This document shows, piece after piece, positions 9,238 through 18,747 of a stretch of 64,000 nucleotides of DNA (the stretch's first letter is position 1; every line of letters starts with the position of its first letter). Below the pieces are notes generated by a model. It saw nothing but the letters and a program-made list of their open reading frames with translations. It was not told the origin of the DNA and did not search any database. The stretch lies in NCBI RefSeq assembly GCF_012999535.1, contig NZ_JABBWV010000002.1, forward strand, positions 558,001-622,000, given 5' to 3'. The position numbers and the translations under genes were made by a program. This DNA comes from Microbispora sp. H11081 (GTDB lineage Bacteria > Actinomycetota > Actinomycetes > Streptosporangiales > Streptosporangiaceae).

Positions 9238-9611
9238 CGCACGTCCTCCTTCAGCGTCTCGATGGTCTGCTCGGGCGTGGGGTTCACCTCGCGCATCCGC
9301 TCCCTGCCGCGGGCGAACAGGACCCCGCCTGCCACCGCCCACACGGCCGCGACGATGAGCGCGGCCCAGGCCGGGTCCATCACGTTGCCGAGCCCGAACA
9401 CCACGGCCAGCGTGACGAGAAGCGCCACCATGTATCCGGCGAAGCCGGCTCCGCCGAGCATTCCGGCCGCCTTGCCGGCCTTCGCGGCCTCCTGCCGGAT
9501 CTCGGCCTTCGCGAGCGCCACCTCCTGGCGGAACAGCGTGGACAGATCCGTGCCGATCTCCCCGACCAGCTTGCCCAGCGAGGGCTCGGCGGGCGGGACG
9601 GGGTGACTCAT
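9213..9611 (-). CDS. Phage holin-like (Phage_holin_3_6 / actinobacterial) membrane protein
   Basis: 132 residues. A soluble amphipathic N-terminus with LSTLFRQEVALAKAEIRQEA is typical of the family, followed by two membrane helices at about 53-75 and 80-102 and a charged tail. Despite the name these chromosomal proteins are not phage-derived; their function is unclear but they recur with DUF3618 proteins. Its ATG overlaps the upstream stop as ATGA. Confidence 0.85.
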   Translation of the reverse strand: MSHPVPPAEPSLGKLVGEIGTDLSTLFRQEVALAKAEIRQEAAKAGKAAGMLGGAGFAGYMVALLVTLAVVFGLGNVMDPAWAALIVAAVWAVAGGVLFARGRERMREVNPTPEQTIETLKEDVRWARAQRR

Positions 9612-10483
9612 CGCGGCTCACCTCCGGCGCCCGGCGCGCGGGGGAACCCCTCCGAGTCGCTCAGCCCGTCGGCGCGGCCGTCCCGGATCTCGTCCGCCGG
9701 GTGGCGGGCTCCGGTGGGGTAGCCGGTTCCCGTGCCGGTGGCGGAGCCGTACGAGGAACCGTAGGAGGGGTCGTACGAGGAGCCGGGGCCGGACGGCCTC
9801 GTGTCGCCGGCCGCCGTGCCGTACCTCGCGTCGTACGCCGTCCTGTTCGGTGTGCTGTCCGGCGAGCCCTTCGCCGTGCCGTCCGCGTGCGGGTCCTCCG
9901 CCGAGGCGACGGCCTTGACGGCCCGCCCGGCGAGGAACCCGGCGACCAGGGCGCCGGCGAGGAACAGCCCCGGGCGGCGCCGCGCGAAGTCCTGCACGTC
10001 GCGCACCGCGCCCTGCAGGCCCTCGGTCTCCAGGTAGTCGGCGGCGCGATGACCCCGCTCCGCGACCTGCTGGACCACGCCTCGCATGGGGGAGTCGGGC
10101 TTGGCGTTGTCGCCGATGGCCTCCAGTTCGCCGGTCCACTGCCGGAGCGTGTCGGCCGCGCGCCTGCTCTGCTGCGTGGCCTGCTCGTCGGTGTGCCTGC
10201 GCACCTGGTGGAGGACGTGCCGCGTCTGCTGCCTGGCCTCGTGGGCCACCGTCCGCGCCTGATCCCGCGCGGTCACGGCCACCTCACCGGCGGCCGACCC
10301 GGCCTCGTGGGCCGTCTCGCGCGCCGCGTGCCGGATCTGGTGCGCGGTTCCCTCGTGCCCCGCTTCCTCGTGGGCTGTTCCCTCGTGCCTCGTGCCCTGC
10401 GGCCCGGACCGCGGTCGCCCGGCGTCCTGCGGCAGTTCGCTTCCCCCGGCGAATGTTCGCGTCTCGGTATGGAAGTCGCTCAC
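9608..10483 (-). CDS. Single-span, low-complexity stress-type membrane protein
   Basis: 291 residues from GTG 10483, which has AAGGAGG five bases upstream; the longer upstream frame is rejected. It has an N-terminal His/Glu/Gly/Thr repeat region (GTRHEGTAHEEAGHEGTAHQ, 30-49) and long amphipathic helices rich in AHEARQQTRH. The membrane segment is at 171-187 (PGLFLAGALVAGFLAGR), before a Tyr/Ser/Gly/Thr-rich disordered tail (236-255). It is the first gene of the overlapping three-gene operon and resembles its DUF3618 partner in architecture, so the two may pair through their helical regions. Function not known. Confidence 0.75.
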   Translation of the reverse strand: MSDFHTETRTFAGGSELPQDAGRPRSGPQGTRHEGTAHEEAGHEGTAHQIRHAARETAHEAGSAAGEVAVTARDQARTVAHEARQQTRHVLHQVRRHTDEQATQQSRRAADTLRQWTGELEAIGDNAKPDSPMRGVVQQVAERGHRAADYLETEGLQGAVRDVQDFARRRPGLFLAGALVAGFLAGRAVKAVASAEDPHADGTAKGSPDSTPNRTAYDARYGTAAGDTRPSGPGSSYDPSYGSSYGSATGTGTGYPTGARHPADEIRDGRADGLSDSEGFPRAPGAGGEPR

Positions 10484-10579
10484 TGAAGCCTCCTTGGGTC
10501 GAAATCGTCCCTGGAGGGTCGGGCTACCCCCGAAGCTCGAACGGACGCGCAAATCGCAAAAAAAGCCAATAATGCGTAT

Positions 10580-10590
10580 TGACGCGGTCA
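10580..10590. promoter_or_regulatory. Small dyad in AT-rich divergent promoter region
   Basis: TGAC-GCG-GTCA lies in an AT-rich stretch (about 10555-10600, including an A-run) upstream of the membrane-protein operon. On the minus strand TTGACC overlaps the dyad and AT-rich sequence follows, so this may be the operon promoter and operator. Confidence 0.35.
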
Positions 10591-10663
10591 AAACATCCGG
10601 TCTCGCGCCATTCGCGACACGAGGCCAGGCTCTTCTTTTCCCGTGGCGGAGACATACTTGGGC

Positions 10664-11107
10664 ATGCCCGAAACTCGTCTCCCCGGCGCGATCAGCCTTC
10701 CCGACGGCGTCTGGGTCCGCGGCCGGGGCCTGCGGCGGCCCGCTCCTGCCGGCGTGGCGCCCGACTACGGCCTCTATCTCGGCGGCGGGCGGCTCAGGCG
10801 TGCGCACGACCAGGGCATCACCTGGACGCACGAGTGGATCGACTGGCCCGACTTCCTGCTGCCCCGCGACCGGGAGCAGGCGATCGGCCGCATCCGCGCC
10901 CTGCACGAGCAGGCCCGGGCGGGCCGCCGGGTGGAGGTCGCCTGCGGCGGCGGAGTGGGGCGCACCGGCACCGTCATCGCGTGCCTGGCCGTCCTGGCGG
11001 GCCTGCCCGCCGACCGGGCCGTCGCCTGGGCGCGGGCCGAGTATCACCCGCGCGCCGTCGAGACCCCCTGGCAACGCCGCTGGGTGCTGCGCTTCCCCGC
11101 CTCCTGA
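10664..11107 (+). CDS. Small dual-specificity/tyrosine phosphatase-like protein
   Basis: 147-residue cytoplasmic protein. The phosphate-binding loop C94-GGGVG-R100 followed by TG (VACGGGVGRTGTV) is a CX5R signature of cysteine-based protein tyrosine phosphatases. The usual His before the catalytic Cys is Ala. A general-acid Asp may be in HEWIDWPDF (57-65). It is a compact single domain without secretion signal, so it could act on phosphotyrosine or a small phosphorylated substrate. Start ATG 10664 was chosen over GTG 10643; neither has a Shine-Dalgarno sequence. Confidence 0.72.
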   Translation: MPETRLPGAISLPDGVWVRGRGLRRPAPAGVAPDYGLYLGGGRLRRAHDQGITWTHEWIDWPDFLLPRDREQAIGRIRALHEQARAGRRVEVACGGGVGRTGTVIACLAVLAGLPADRAVAWARAEYHPRAVETPWQRRWVLRFPAS

Positions 11108-11199
11108 CGGACACGACGGGCCGACCGGTGCCCGGGCCGTCGTGGCGCGGCCTTCGGGCCGGTTCCGGCTGACCGGAACTCGTATGGTTGGGTTCTCCT

Positions 11200-11949
11200 G
11201 TGCTTGCCGACGTGCTCGGACTGGCCGGTGTCGGCCTGGTCGCCGGGATTGTCAGCACGGTCGTGAGCCTCGCCACGGTCGTGTCGTACCCCGCGCTGCT
11301 GGCCTTCGGCCTGCCGCCGCTCACGGCCAACGTCACCAACACCGTCGCGCTGCTGTTCACCGGAGTGGGCGCGGCGGCCGGGTCGCGGCAGGAGCTGACG
11401 GGCCAGGGGCGTCTGCTCGCCCGTCTCGGCCTCGTCACCGCGCTCGGCGGCGCGACGGGCGCGGCGCTGCTCCTGGTCACGCCGTCGCGGACGTTCGAGG
11501 CGGTCGCGCCGGCGCTGATCGCGAGCGCCTCGCTGCTGCTGTTGCTGCACCGGCCCCGCGCGGGACGGGTGTACCTCGGCGGGGAGAACGGCGTGGCCCT
11601 GCGCGCGGGCGTCTTCTGCGTCGCCGTCTACACCGGGTATTTCGGAGCCGCGGGCGGCATCCTGATGTTCGCCGTGCTCGCCGCGGCGCTCGACCGGCCG
11701 GCGGCCGGTGTCAACGCGGTCAAGAACGTCGTGGGCGCGTTCGCCAACGCCGTCGCGGCCGTCTGGTTCGCCATGATGGGGCCGGTCGACTGGGCCGCCG
11801 TCGGGCCGCTGGCGGTGGGGTTCCTCGTGGGCGGCCGGATCGGCCCCGCGGTCGCCCGCCGCATGCCCGGGCAGACGCTGCGCGTCGGCGCGGCCCTCTG
11901 CGGCCTCGCGGTCGCGGTCAAGCTGGGCTTCGACGCGTACGGCCGCTGA
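11200..11949 (+). CDS. Second TSUP (TauE/SafE) family permease
   Basis: About 249 residues with eight hydrophobic stretches. N-terminal half: GLVAGIVSTVVSLATVVSYP and NVTNTVALLFTGVGA; C-terminal half: YTGYFGAAGGILMF and NAVKNVVGAFANA. The paired half-repeat layout is that of TSUP anion permeases. It is well diverged from the copy at 4.8 kb (different signature spacing), so the two probably have different substrates. I chose GTG 11200; TATGGT at 11183-11188 is a likely -10, giving a leader of about 5 nt. TTG 11188 overlaps that hexamer and is unlikely. Confidence 0.82.
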   Translation: MLADVLGLAGVGLVAGIVSTVVSLATVVSYPALLAFGLPPLTANVTNTVALLFTGVGAAAGSRQELTGQGRLLARLGLVTALGGATGAALLLVTPSRTFEAVAPALIASASLLLLLHRPRAGRVYLGGENGVALRAGVFCVAVYTGYFGAAGGILMFAVLAAALDRPAAGVNAVKNVVGAFANAVAAVWFAMMGPVDWAAVGPLAVGFLVGGRIGPAVARRMPGQTLRVGAALCGLAVAVKLGFDAYGR

Positions 11950-12017
11950 GCGGCGCGCGGCCTCCCACCGGACGGCACCGGGCGGGCCGGTGACCTGTCC
12001 GTAGGGCCGCGCGGGGG

Positions 12018-12203
12018 TCAGCGGGCGCCGGCGCCGGGGGACGTGTCCGGCGCGGCGACGGCCTCGGCGTGCCTGGCCCGCAGGCGGTCCCGGATCTCCT
12101 CCGGCGTGTACGCGCGCCTGCGGCGCTCGGCCCGTGCGATCACCACACCGGTCGCCGCGACACCCGCGAAGGCGGCCAGACCGAATATCTTCCACCAGCG
12201 CAT
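12018..12203 (-). CDS. Small single-span membrane protein
   Basis: 61 residues: MRWWKIFGLAAFAGVAATG opens a membrane helix (about 5-23), then an Arg-rich cytoplasmic stretch (RAERRRRAYTPEEIRDRL). Positive-inside charge suggests the C-terminus faces the cytoplasm. It is divergent from the permuted NlpC/P60 gene with only 17 nt between starts. A minus-strand TAGCCT hexamer lies 6 nt before the ATG, so the mRNA is probably leaderless. Function unknown; similar short ORFs are common in actinobacteria. Confidence 0.7.
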   Translation of the reverse strand: MRWWKIFGLAAFAGVAATGVVIARAERRRRAYTPEEIRDRLRARHAEAVAAPDTSPGAGAR

Positions 12204-12205
12204 GT

Positions 12206-12215
12206 GCCTAGGCTA
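12206..12215. promoter_or_regulatory. Mirror-symmetric divergent -10 elements for two leaderless genes
   Basis: The palindrome GCCTAGGC (12206-12213) carries TAGGCT for the plus strand (12209-12214) and TAGCCT for the minus strand (complement of 12210-12215). Each hexamer ends exactly 6 nt before its start codon (GTG 12221; ATG 12203). The two RNA polymerases would compete for the same DNA, so the pair may be mutually exclusive. Confidence 0.6.
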
Positions 12216-12220
12216 CTGCC

Positions 12221-12904
12221 GTGGCTCAGACGCGGATAACTCTCGACAAGGCACTCGAACTGGCACGCACCGGCGATGTCTGGGTGTTTCGCGGACGCAG
12301 CGTCCCGGATCGCGCAATCCAGGTCACCACCAACAGCCCGGTCAACCATGTGGGCATGGCCGTGGTGATCGAGGACCTGCCGCCGCTCATGTGGCACGCC
12401 GAACTCGGCCGGTCGCTGCCCGACATGTGGTCGGGCACGCACCAGCGCGGCGTCCAGTTGCACGACATGCGCGACGCGGTCCGCGTCTGGGCGGCGAGGT
12501 ACGGCCAGCGCGCCTGGCTGCGCCAGCTTGAGCCGGGCGTGACCAGGGAGATGGAGGACGCCGTCCTGCGGACAATCGCCCGGCTGGACGGCACGCCGTT
12601 CCCTTCCACCGCCCGCCTGGCGGGACGCTGGATCCGCGGGCGGGTTCCCTCGCTCCGGCCCTCGGCCCTGCGCGCGCCGCGGGACGCGGAGCGGGCAACG
12701 GCCCGCGACAGGGCGCTGGAGACCGCCTACTGCGCGGAGGTGGTCGCCGTGACCTACGAGGAGATGAGCCTGCTGCCCGAGGGCCGCCGCCCGAACTGGT
12801 ACGACCCCGGCAGGTTCTGGAGCGGCGACAACCTCCTCCTCGCGGGAGGCCATCGGCTCGGCGGCGAGATCGCGGTCGACGTCCCCGGCGGCGTGGCGCC
12901 CTGA
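12221..12904 (+). CDS. Permuted NlpC/P60 (YiiX/YebB-like) papain-fold protein
   Basis: 227 residues, no signal peptide. The order of catalytic motifs is that of circularly permuted NlpC/P60 enzymes: GDVWVFRG followed by NHVGMAVV with catalytic His43, and much later AYCAEVVAVTYEEM with catalytic Cys171. Permuted members act on lipids, amides or peptides and not only on peptidoglycan; without an export signal a cytoplasmic or lipid substrate is more likely. GTG 12221 is the first codon of a presumed leaderless mRNA. The neighbours give no hint to function. Confidence 0.7.
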   Translation: MAQTRITLDKALELARTGDVWVFRGRSVPDRAIQVTTNSPVNHVGMAVVIEDLPPLMWHAELGRSLPDMWSGTHQRGVQLHDMRDAVRVWAARYGQRAWLRQLEPGVTREMEDAVLRTIARLDGTPFPSTARLAGRWIRGRVPSLRPSALRAPRDAERATARDRALETAYCAEVVAVTYEEMSLLPEGRRPNWYDPGRFWSGDNLLLAGGHRLGGEIAVDVPGGVAP

Positions 12905-13022
12905 CCTCGCTTCCGACGCGTAGATAACGCCCCGGCGAAGATTTTCCCCGCGCGGTCAACCTCAAGTGCCGCGGGCGCGTCAGGTGTAGACACCGTTGTC
13001 CAGCCCCGGAGGGCAGAGCCCC

Positions 13023-13247
13023 ATGCCTACTCCTGAGATGAGACGCGAGGATCTCGCCGGCGCCACCGACAGCGAACGGCGGGCGCGTCTCGCGCTCGAC
13101 GCGATACGCCGCCAGGGTCCAGAGGCGGTGCAGGAGGAGACACTGCGCCTGAAGTCCGAGCTGTTCCGGATGTACGGGTGGGAGGGATACCAGCGGGTCA
13201 TCGCCAAGATGGAGAGCGACCTGGCGCGGCTGCACGAGCCGCACTGA
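13023..13247 (+). CDS. Small hypothetical protein
   Basis: 74 residues from ATG 13023, which has GGAGGG nine bases upstream. It is charged and mostly helical: MRREDLAGATDSERRARLAL and QEETLRLKSELFRMYGWEGY. No motif recognised. It lies between the NlpC/P60 gene and the convergent peptidase gene and is probably monocistronic. Confidence 0.6.
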   Translation: MPTPEMRREDLAGATDSERRARLALDAIRRQGPEAVQEETLRLKSELFRMYGWEGYQRVIAKMESDLARLHEPH

Positions 13248-13271
13248 CCGCTCAGGGCGAGGACGGGCCGC

Positions 13272-15131
13272 TCAGAGGGAGGACGGGCACGTCAGGTGCC
13301 GTCCGAGCCACTCGGTGACCCGCCGCGCGAACGTGACCCTGTTGACCCGCCGCCGCAGTTCGTGCCCCTCGTCCTCGAACAGCAGCAACTCGCAGGGGAC
13401 GCCGCGCGCCCGGGCCGCGCCGACGACCTGTTCCGCCTCGTACACCGGGACGTTGGTGTCCCGCGCGCCGTGCACCACCAGGAGGGGAGCGGCCAGGCGG
13501 TCGAAGGCGTGCAGGGGCGACAGCGCGCGCAGCAGGTCGCGGTCGGCCTCCGGGTGGCCGTACTCGCTCACGGCGGCGGCGGCGATCCACGGCTCGGTGC
13601 GCTCGTAGAAGGTGGCGAAGTCGGCCATCCCGCACACGTCGACCCCGGCGCGGAAGAGCCCCGGATAGGTGACGAGGGCGGCCAGCGTGAGATAGCCGCC
13701 GTACGACCAGCCCATGCAGGCCAGCCGTACGGGGTCGGCGACGCCGGCCCGCACCAGGAAGGCGGCGCAGTCCGCCACGTCGTCGACGGCGTGGAACCGC
13801 AGCGCGTGGTCGTCGGCCTCGCGGAAGGCCCTGCCGAACCCGGCGGAACCACGCACGTTCGGCGCGAAGACGCCGATCCCCGCGGCCACCAGGCACTGGT
13901 ACAGCGGCGTGAACGCGGGCCGCTCCTGGTCCTCAGGCCCGCCGTGCAGGAACAGCGCGTACGGCGCGGGGCCCCGGGCGCCGGGCGGGCGGTAGAGCCA
14001 CCCGGCGAGTTCCAGCCCGTCGCGGGCCGTCAGCCGCACGAGTTCCGCGTCCACGGCTCCGGCGACGCGTCCCGCCCCCGCGAGGGTCCGGTAGCGGCCC
14101 GTGTCCAGGTCGCACGACACCACGTGGGAGGGCCGGGCGGGCCCCTCCACGGCGAGCACGGCCGTCCTGCTGTCGAGCGACACCCTGACCGAGGTCACCA
14201 GCTCACCCGGCGGCGGGGGCAGCGGTCGCGGCGCCGGGCTCCCGGTGCCGGACGCGACCGGAGCCGTGCCGAGGGCGCCCGCTCCGGGCTCCAGCACCGC
14301 CAGCTCGGAGCGGCCCGCGACGTTCCACACCAGCACGAGGCGGCGGCCGTCCGCGCCGAGCGCGAAGCGGTCCAGTTCGGCGTCCGCGCGCTCGGCCAGC
14401 GTCACCGGGACGCCGCCCCGGCTCACCGCCACCAGCGCTGCGCGGTCGCGCCCCGCGTCGGACAGCAGGTAGGCGGTCTCGCCGTCGGGGGACAGGACGC
14501 CGTGGTCGGTGGAGCCGGGCAGGCCGGCCAGCAGCGGCTGCTCCGTGCCGCCCGGGGTCAGGTCCGCCAGGAACACGCGCCGCATCCCTCTCGGGCCGCG
14601 GCGCAGCAGGATGCGCGCGTGGTCGCGGCTCACCGACTCCGGACGCAGGAGAGGCCCGGCCGCGACGGTCTGGCGGCTCCCGGTGCCCGCGTCGACCAGC
14701 AGGGCCTCGGCGGGCCCGGCCGCCGAGACCTCGGTCACCAGGAGCAGGTCGCCCCGGCCGGTCCACTCGCGGAACCAGGCCGACCCGCCCTCCGGCGCGG
14801 CCAGCGGCCGCAGGTCGCCGCCGTCGGGGCGGACCGTCCAGACCTGGGTGTGCTCGCCGCCGCCCGGGGCCACCAGCACGGCCAGCCGCTCGCCGGTGGG
14901 CGACCAGCCGACCTCGGCGACCGGCTCCGGCCCGGTGTCGACGGGCCGCGCCTCCGCGCCGGGCCTGGCCGGCTGGACCCAGACCCGTGGCGCGCCGTCG
15001 CGGTCGCTGACATACGCGATGGCGCGGCGGTCCGGGGACAGGGCCGGCGTCCGGCAGGCCCAGGCATCGAGGAACGCGGTGTCGTGGGACACGGCGTGGG
15101 GGAGCCCGGCGCCGAGTACGTGCTCCGCCAT
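13272..15131 (-). CDS. S9 family (prolyl oligopeptidase-like) peptidase
   Basis: Serine peptidase of 619 residues with an N-terminal beta-propeller (about 1-360, repeated SPDG/SPTGE blades) and a C-terminal alpha/beta-hydrolase. The triad is complete: Ser476 in GWSYGG, Asp558 in HGARDTNVP, His590 in EDEGHEL. No signal peptide, so cytoplasmic. The ATG (15131) shares its A with the TGA of the upstream amidotransferase (TGATG), so translation is coupled. The much longer open frame upstream is antisense-like noise over that gene. Pairing with a peptide-amide-forming enzyme suggests it hydrolyses or recycles the amidated peptide, in the position M42 peptidases occupy in NAGGN operons; that is inference. 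Confidence 0.88.
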   Translation of the reverse strand: MAEHVLGAGLPHAVSHDTAFLDAWACRTPALSPDRRAIAYVSDRDGAPRVWVQPARPGAEARPVDTGPEPVAEVGWSPTGERLAVLVAPGGGEHTQVWTVRPDGGDLRPLAAPEGGSAWFREWTGRGDLLLVTEVSAAGPAEALLVDAGTGSRQTVAAGPLLRPESVSRDHARILLRRGPRGMRRVFLADLTPGGTEQPLLAGLPGSTDHGVLSPDGETAYLLSDAGRDRAALVAVSRGGVPVTLAERADAELDRFALGADGRRLVLVWNVAGRSELAVLEPGAGALGTAPVASGTGSPAPRPLPPPPGELVTSVRVSLDSRTAVLAVEGPARPSHVVSCDLDTGRYRTLAGAGRVAGAVDAELVRLTARDGLELAGWLYRPPGARGPAPYALFLHGGPEDQERPAFTPLYQCLVAAGIGVFAPNVRGSAGFGRAFREADDHALRFHAVDDVADCAAFLVRAGVADPVRLACMGWSYGGYLTLAALVTYPGLFRAGVDVCGMADFATFYERTEPWIAAAAVSEYGHPEADRDLLRALSPLHAFDRLAAPLLVVHGARDTNVPVYEAEQVVGAARARGVPCELLLFEDEGHELRRRVNRVTFARRVTEWLGRHLTCPSSL

Positions 15132-16912
15132 CAGATCCCTTGCGACTGCAGCCACATCTCCAGCAGCCCGAGCTGCCACACCATGTTGACCCCCGTGGTG
15201 GCGCGGTCGGCCCCGGGGTCCCGCAGCAGCCGCGCGACGTACGCCGGGTCGAACAGGCCGCGGGCGCGGGCGGCGGGCGCGGTGAGCGCGTCGCGCATCA
15301 GGTCGAGGAACGGGCCGTCGATGTGCCGGATCGCGGGCACCGGGAAGTACCCCTTCGGCCGGTCGACCACCTCGGGCGGCAGCAGCGCCCGCGCGGCCTC
15401 CTTCAGGACGCCCTTGCCGCCCCCGGCGAGCTTCAGCTCCGGCGGGCACGCCGCCGCGAGCTCGACCAGCTCGTGGTCGAGGAACGGCGTGCGGGCCTCC
15501 AGGCCGTGGGCCATCGTCATGTTGTCGACCCGCTTGACCGGGTCGTCGGCGAGCATCAGCCGGGTCTCCAGGCGCAGGACGGCGTCGAGCGCGGTCTCGG
15601 CGCCCGGCCGGTCGAGGTGGCGGCGGACGACGCCGGAGCTCGGGTCGTCCGCGGCCAGGTGGGCGGGCGCGACGATGCCGCCGAGGTCCTCGTGCGGCCG
15701 GTCGAAGAACTCCCTGGCGTACACCGCGAAGGCGTCCTCGCGCGGCACGGTCGCCAGCGGAGGGAACCAGCGGTATCCCGCGAACACCTCGTCGGCGCCC
15801 TGGCCCGTCTGCACCACCTTGACGTGCCTGGCGACCTCCGCGGACAGCAGGTGGAAGGCGACGCAGTCGTGGCTGGCCATCGGCTCGCTCATCGCCCGCA
15901 CCGCCTCCGGCAGGTCCGACAGCAGCCGCGAGTCCTCGATCGGGATGCGGTGGTGGTCGGTGCCGAAGCGCTCGGCGACCAGGTCGGAGTAGCGGAACTC
16001 GTCGCCCGCGTCGCCGCCCGCCGCCCGGAACCCGATGCTGAACGTCGACAGGTCCCGCGGGCCCTCCTCGGCCAGCAGCGCCACGATGACGCTGGAGTCC
16101 AGGCCGCCCGACAGCAGCACACCCACGGGCACGTCCGCGACCGTGCGCCTGCGTACGGCGGCGCGCAGCCGGTCGAGCACGGCGTCGCGCCAGTCGTGCG
16201 CGTCCATCCCCTCGTGGCACGGCAGCCGGGTGAAGGGCGGGTCCCAGTAGACCGTGTCGCGGGACGTCCCGTCGGCCTCGACCGTGCGCACGGTCGCCGG
16301 GGGCAGCTTGCGCACGCCGGAGAGGATCGTGCGCTCCCCGGGCACCAGCGAGTGGAAGGTCATGTAGTGGTGCAGCGCGACCGGGTCGATGTCGGTGCTC
16401 ACCTCGCCGCCGGCCAGCAGCGCGGGCAGGGTGGAGGCGAAGCGCAGCCGCCGCCCGTCCCCGGAGACGTACAACGGCTTGATCCCGAGCCGGTCGCGGG
16501 CGAGGGTCAGCCGTCCCGACACGGTCTCGTGGACGGCGAAGGCGAACATCCCCGTGAAGCGGCGCACGCACTCGGGTCCCCAGCGGTGGAACGCCTTGAC
16601 CAGGACCTCGGTGTCGGATCCGGAGGTGAAGCGGTATCCCTCGGCCCGCAGTTCCTCGCGCAGCTCCCGGTAGTTGTACAGGCAGCCGTTGAAGACCGCC
16701 GTCAGGCCGAGGGCGGGGTCGGCCATCGGCTGGGCCGCCTTGTCGGACAGGTCGATGATCTTCAGGCGCCGGTGGCCGAGGGCGACCGGGCCCCGCGACC
16801 ACAGCCCCGACCCGTCAGGGCCGCGGTCGTGCATCGCGTCGGTCATCCTGCCCACCGCGCCGATGTCGGCGAGCCGCCCGTCGAACCGGATCTCGCCGCT
16901 CAGTCCGCACAC
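15131..16912 (-). CDS. Glutamine-dependent amidotransferase, NAGGN-type asparagine synthase homologue
   Basis: 593-residue class II amidotransferase. Cys2 (MCGLSGEIRFDG) begins the glutaminase domain, and the ATP-pyrophosphatase loop SGGLDSS is near residue 266. Sequence features (GHRRLKIIDLSDKAAQPM, VFNGCLYNYRELREEL, YMTFHSLVPGERTIL) look more like the N-acetylglutaminylglutamine amidotransferase family than housekeeping AsnB. That enzyme amidates a dipeptide to make the osmolyte NAGGN. The partner GNAT/ATP-grasp synthetase and M42 peptidase are absent here; an S9 peptidase follows instead. GTG 16912 is required to place Cys at position 2, with GGGGAGG ten bases upstream at the end of a 19-codon ORF. 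Confidence 0.85.
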   Translation of the reverse strand: MCGLSGEIRFDGRLADIGAVGRMTDAMHDRGPDGSGLWSRGPVALGHRRLKIIDLSDKAAQPMADPALGLTAVFNGCLYNYRELREELRAEGYRFTSGSDTEVLVKAFHRWGPECVRRFTGMFAFAVHETVSGRLTLARDRLGIKPLYVSGDGRRLRFASTLPALLAGGEVSTDIDPVALHHYMTFHSLVPGERTILSGVRKLPPATVRTVEADGTSRDTVYWDPPFTRLPCHEGMDAHDWRDAVLDRLRAAVRRRTVADVPVGVLLSGGLDSSVIVALLAEEGPRDLSTFSIGFRAAGGDAGDEFRYSDLVAERFGTDHHRIPIEDSRLLSDLPEAVRAMSEPMASHDCVAFHLLSAEVARHVKVVQTGQGADEVFAGYRWFPPLATVPREDAFAVYAREFFDRPHEDLGGIVAPAHLAADDPSSGVVRRHLDRPGAETALDAVLRLETRLMLADDPVKRVDNMTMAHGLEARTPFLDHELVELAAACPPELKLAGGGKGVLKEAARALLPPEVVDRPKGYFPVPAIRHIDGPFLDLMRDALTAPAARARGLFDPAYVARLLRDPGADRATTGVNMVWQLGLLEMWLQSQGI

Positions 16913-16919
16913 GTCGTCC

Positions 16920-16979
16920 CTACCTCCCCGACAGCGTGAGGTCGACGCCGACGGCCAGGTCCCGTGCCGTATCCGTCAT
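16920..16979 (-). CDS. Possible 19-residue leader peptide
   Basis: ATG 16979 has GGGAG seven bases upstream and opens MTDTARDLAVGVDLTLSGR, ending in TAG. Its last codons contain the GGGGAGG that serves the amidotransferase, and it ends 7 nt before that gene's GTG. It may be a translated upstream ORF, a peptide substrate of the two enzymes, or chance. No recogniser-type or RiPP leader motif is seen. Confidence 0.35.
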   Translation of the reverse strand: MTDTARDLAVGVDLTLSGR

Positions 16980-17203
16980 AGGGTGACTCCCGAGGTCGAT
17001 GAGTGCTTTCGTGTCATCTGCCCAAAGGTCGCCTTAAGCACGTCTCTGGTTCCGGAGAGTGCTGAAAGTTACAGGTCAGCGCCGGACGGCCGTCCAGCTC
17101 ACCGGTTCCCACCGTGGGCCCGCCTCCCCCGCGTCCTTGACGCGGACGGCCCGCCCCGCCACGATCGCCGCGTCCCGAGCCACCGCGAGCGCAGGGAGCC
17201 CCG

Positions 17204-18586
<1,383 letters not shown>

Positions 18587-18590
18587 CCTC

Positions 18591-18608
18591 CGGGGCGGTT
18601 TCGCCCCG
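18591..18608 (+). terminator. Hairpin downstream of the expansin gene
   Basis: CGGGGCG-GTTT-CGCCCCG, a 7-bp perfect stem 5 nt after the stop codon. No T-tract. Confidence 0.55.
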
Positions 18609-18747
18609 AGTTCCCACCCCTGTCCCGGCCGCCGTACCGGTCGCCGCACCTCGCGGGAGGAGAAAGGTCCCGCGCGGCCGGGACCAGCGGCCCTGCCCCT
18701 GACGAGGCGCGGGCGGTCGGATGGGGGCAGGAGCAGAAGGAGGAGCC

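Noticed and set aside
9213..9611. Prophage holin
   Set aside because: The Phage_holin_3_6-like family is widespread in actinobacterial chromosomes with DUF3618 partners; no other phage genes are near.
13272..16979. Lasso-peptide cluster (short ORF, AsnB-like cyclase, S9 isopeptidase)
   Set aside because: The AsnB protein keeps the Cys2 glutaminase and NAGGN-family sequence, there is no B1/B2 protease pair, and the 19-residue ORF has no leader/core with a lasso ring residue layout.
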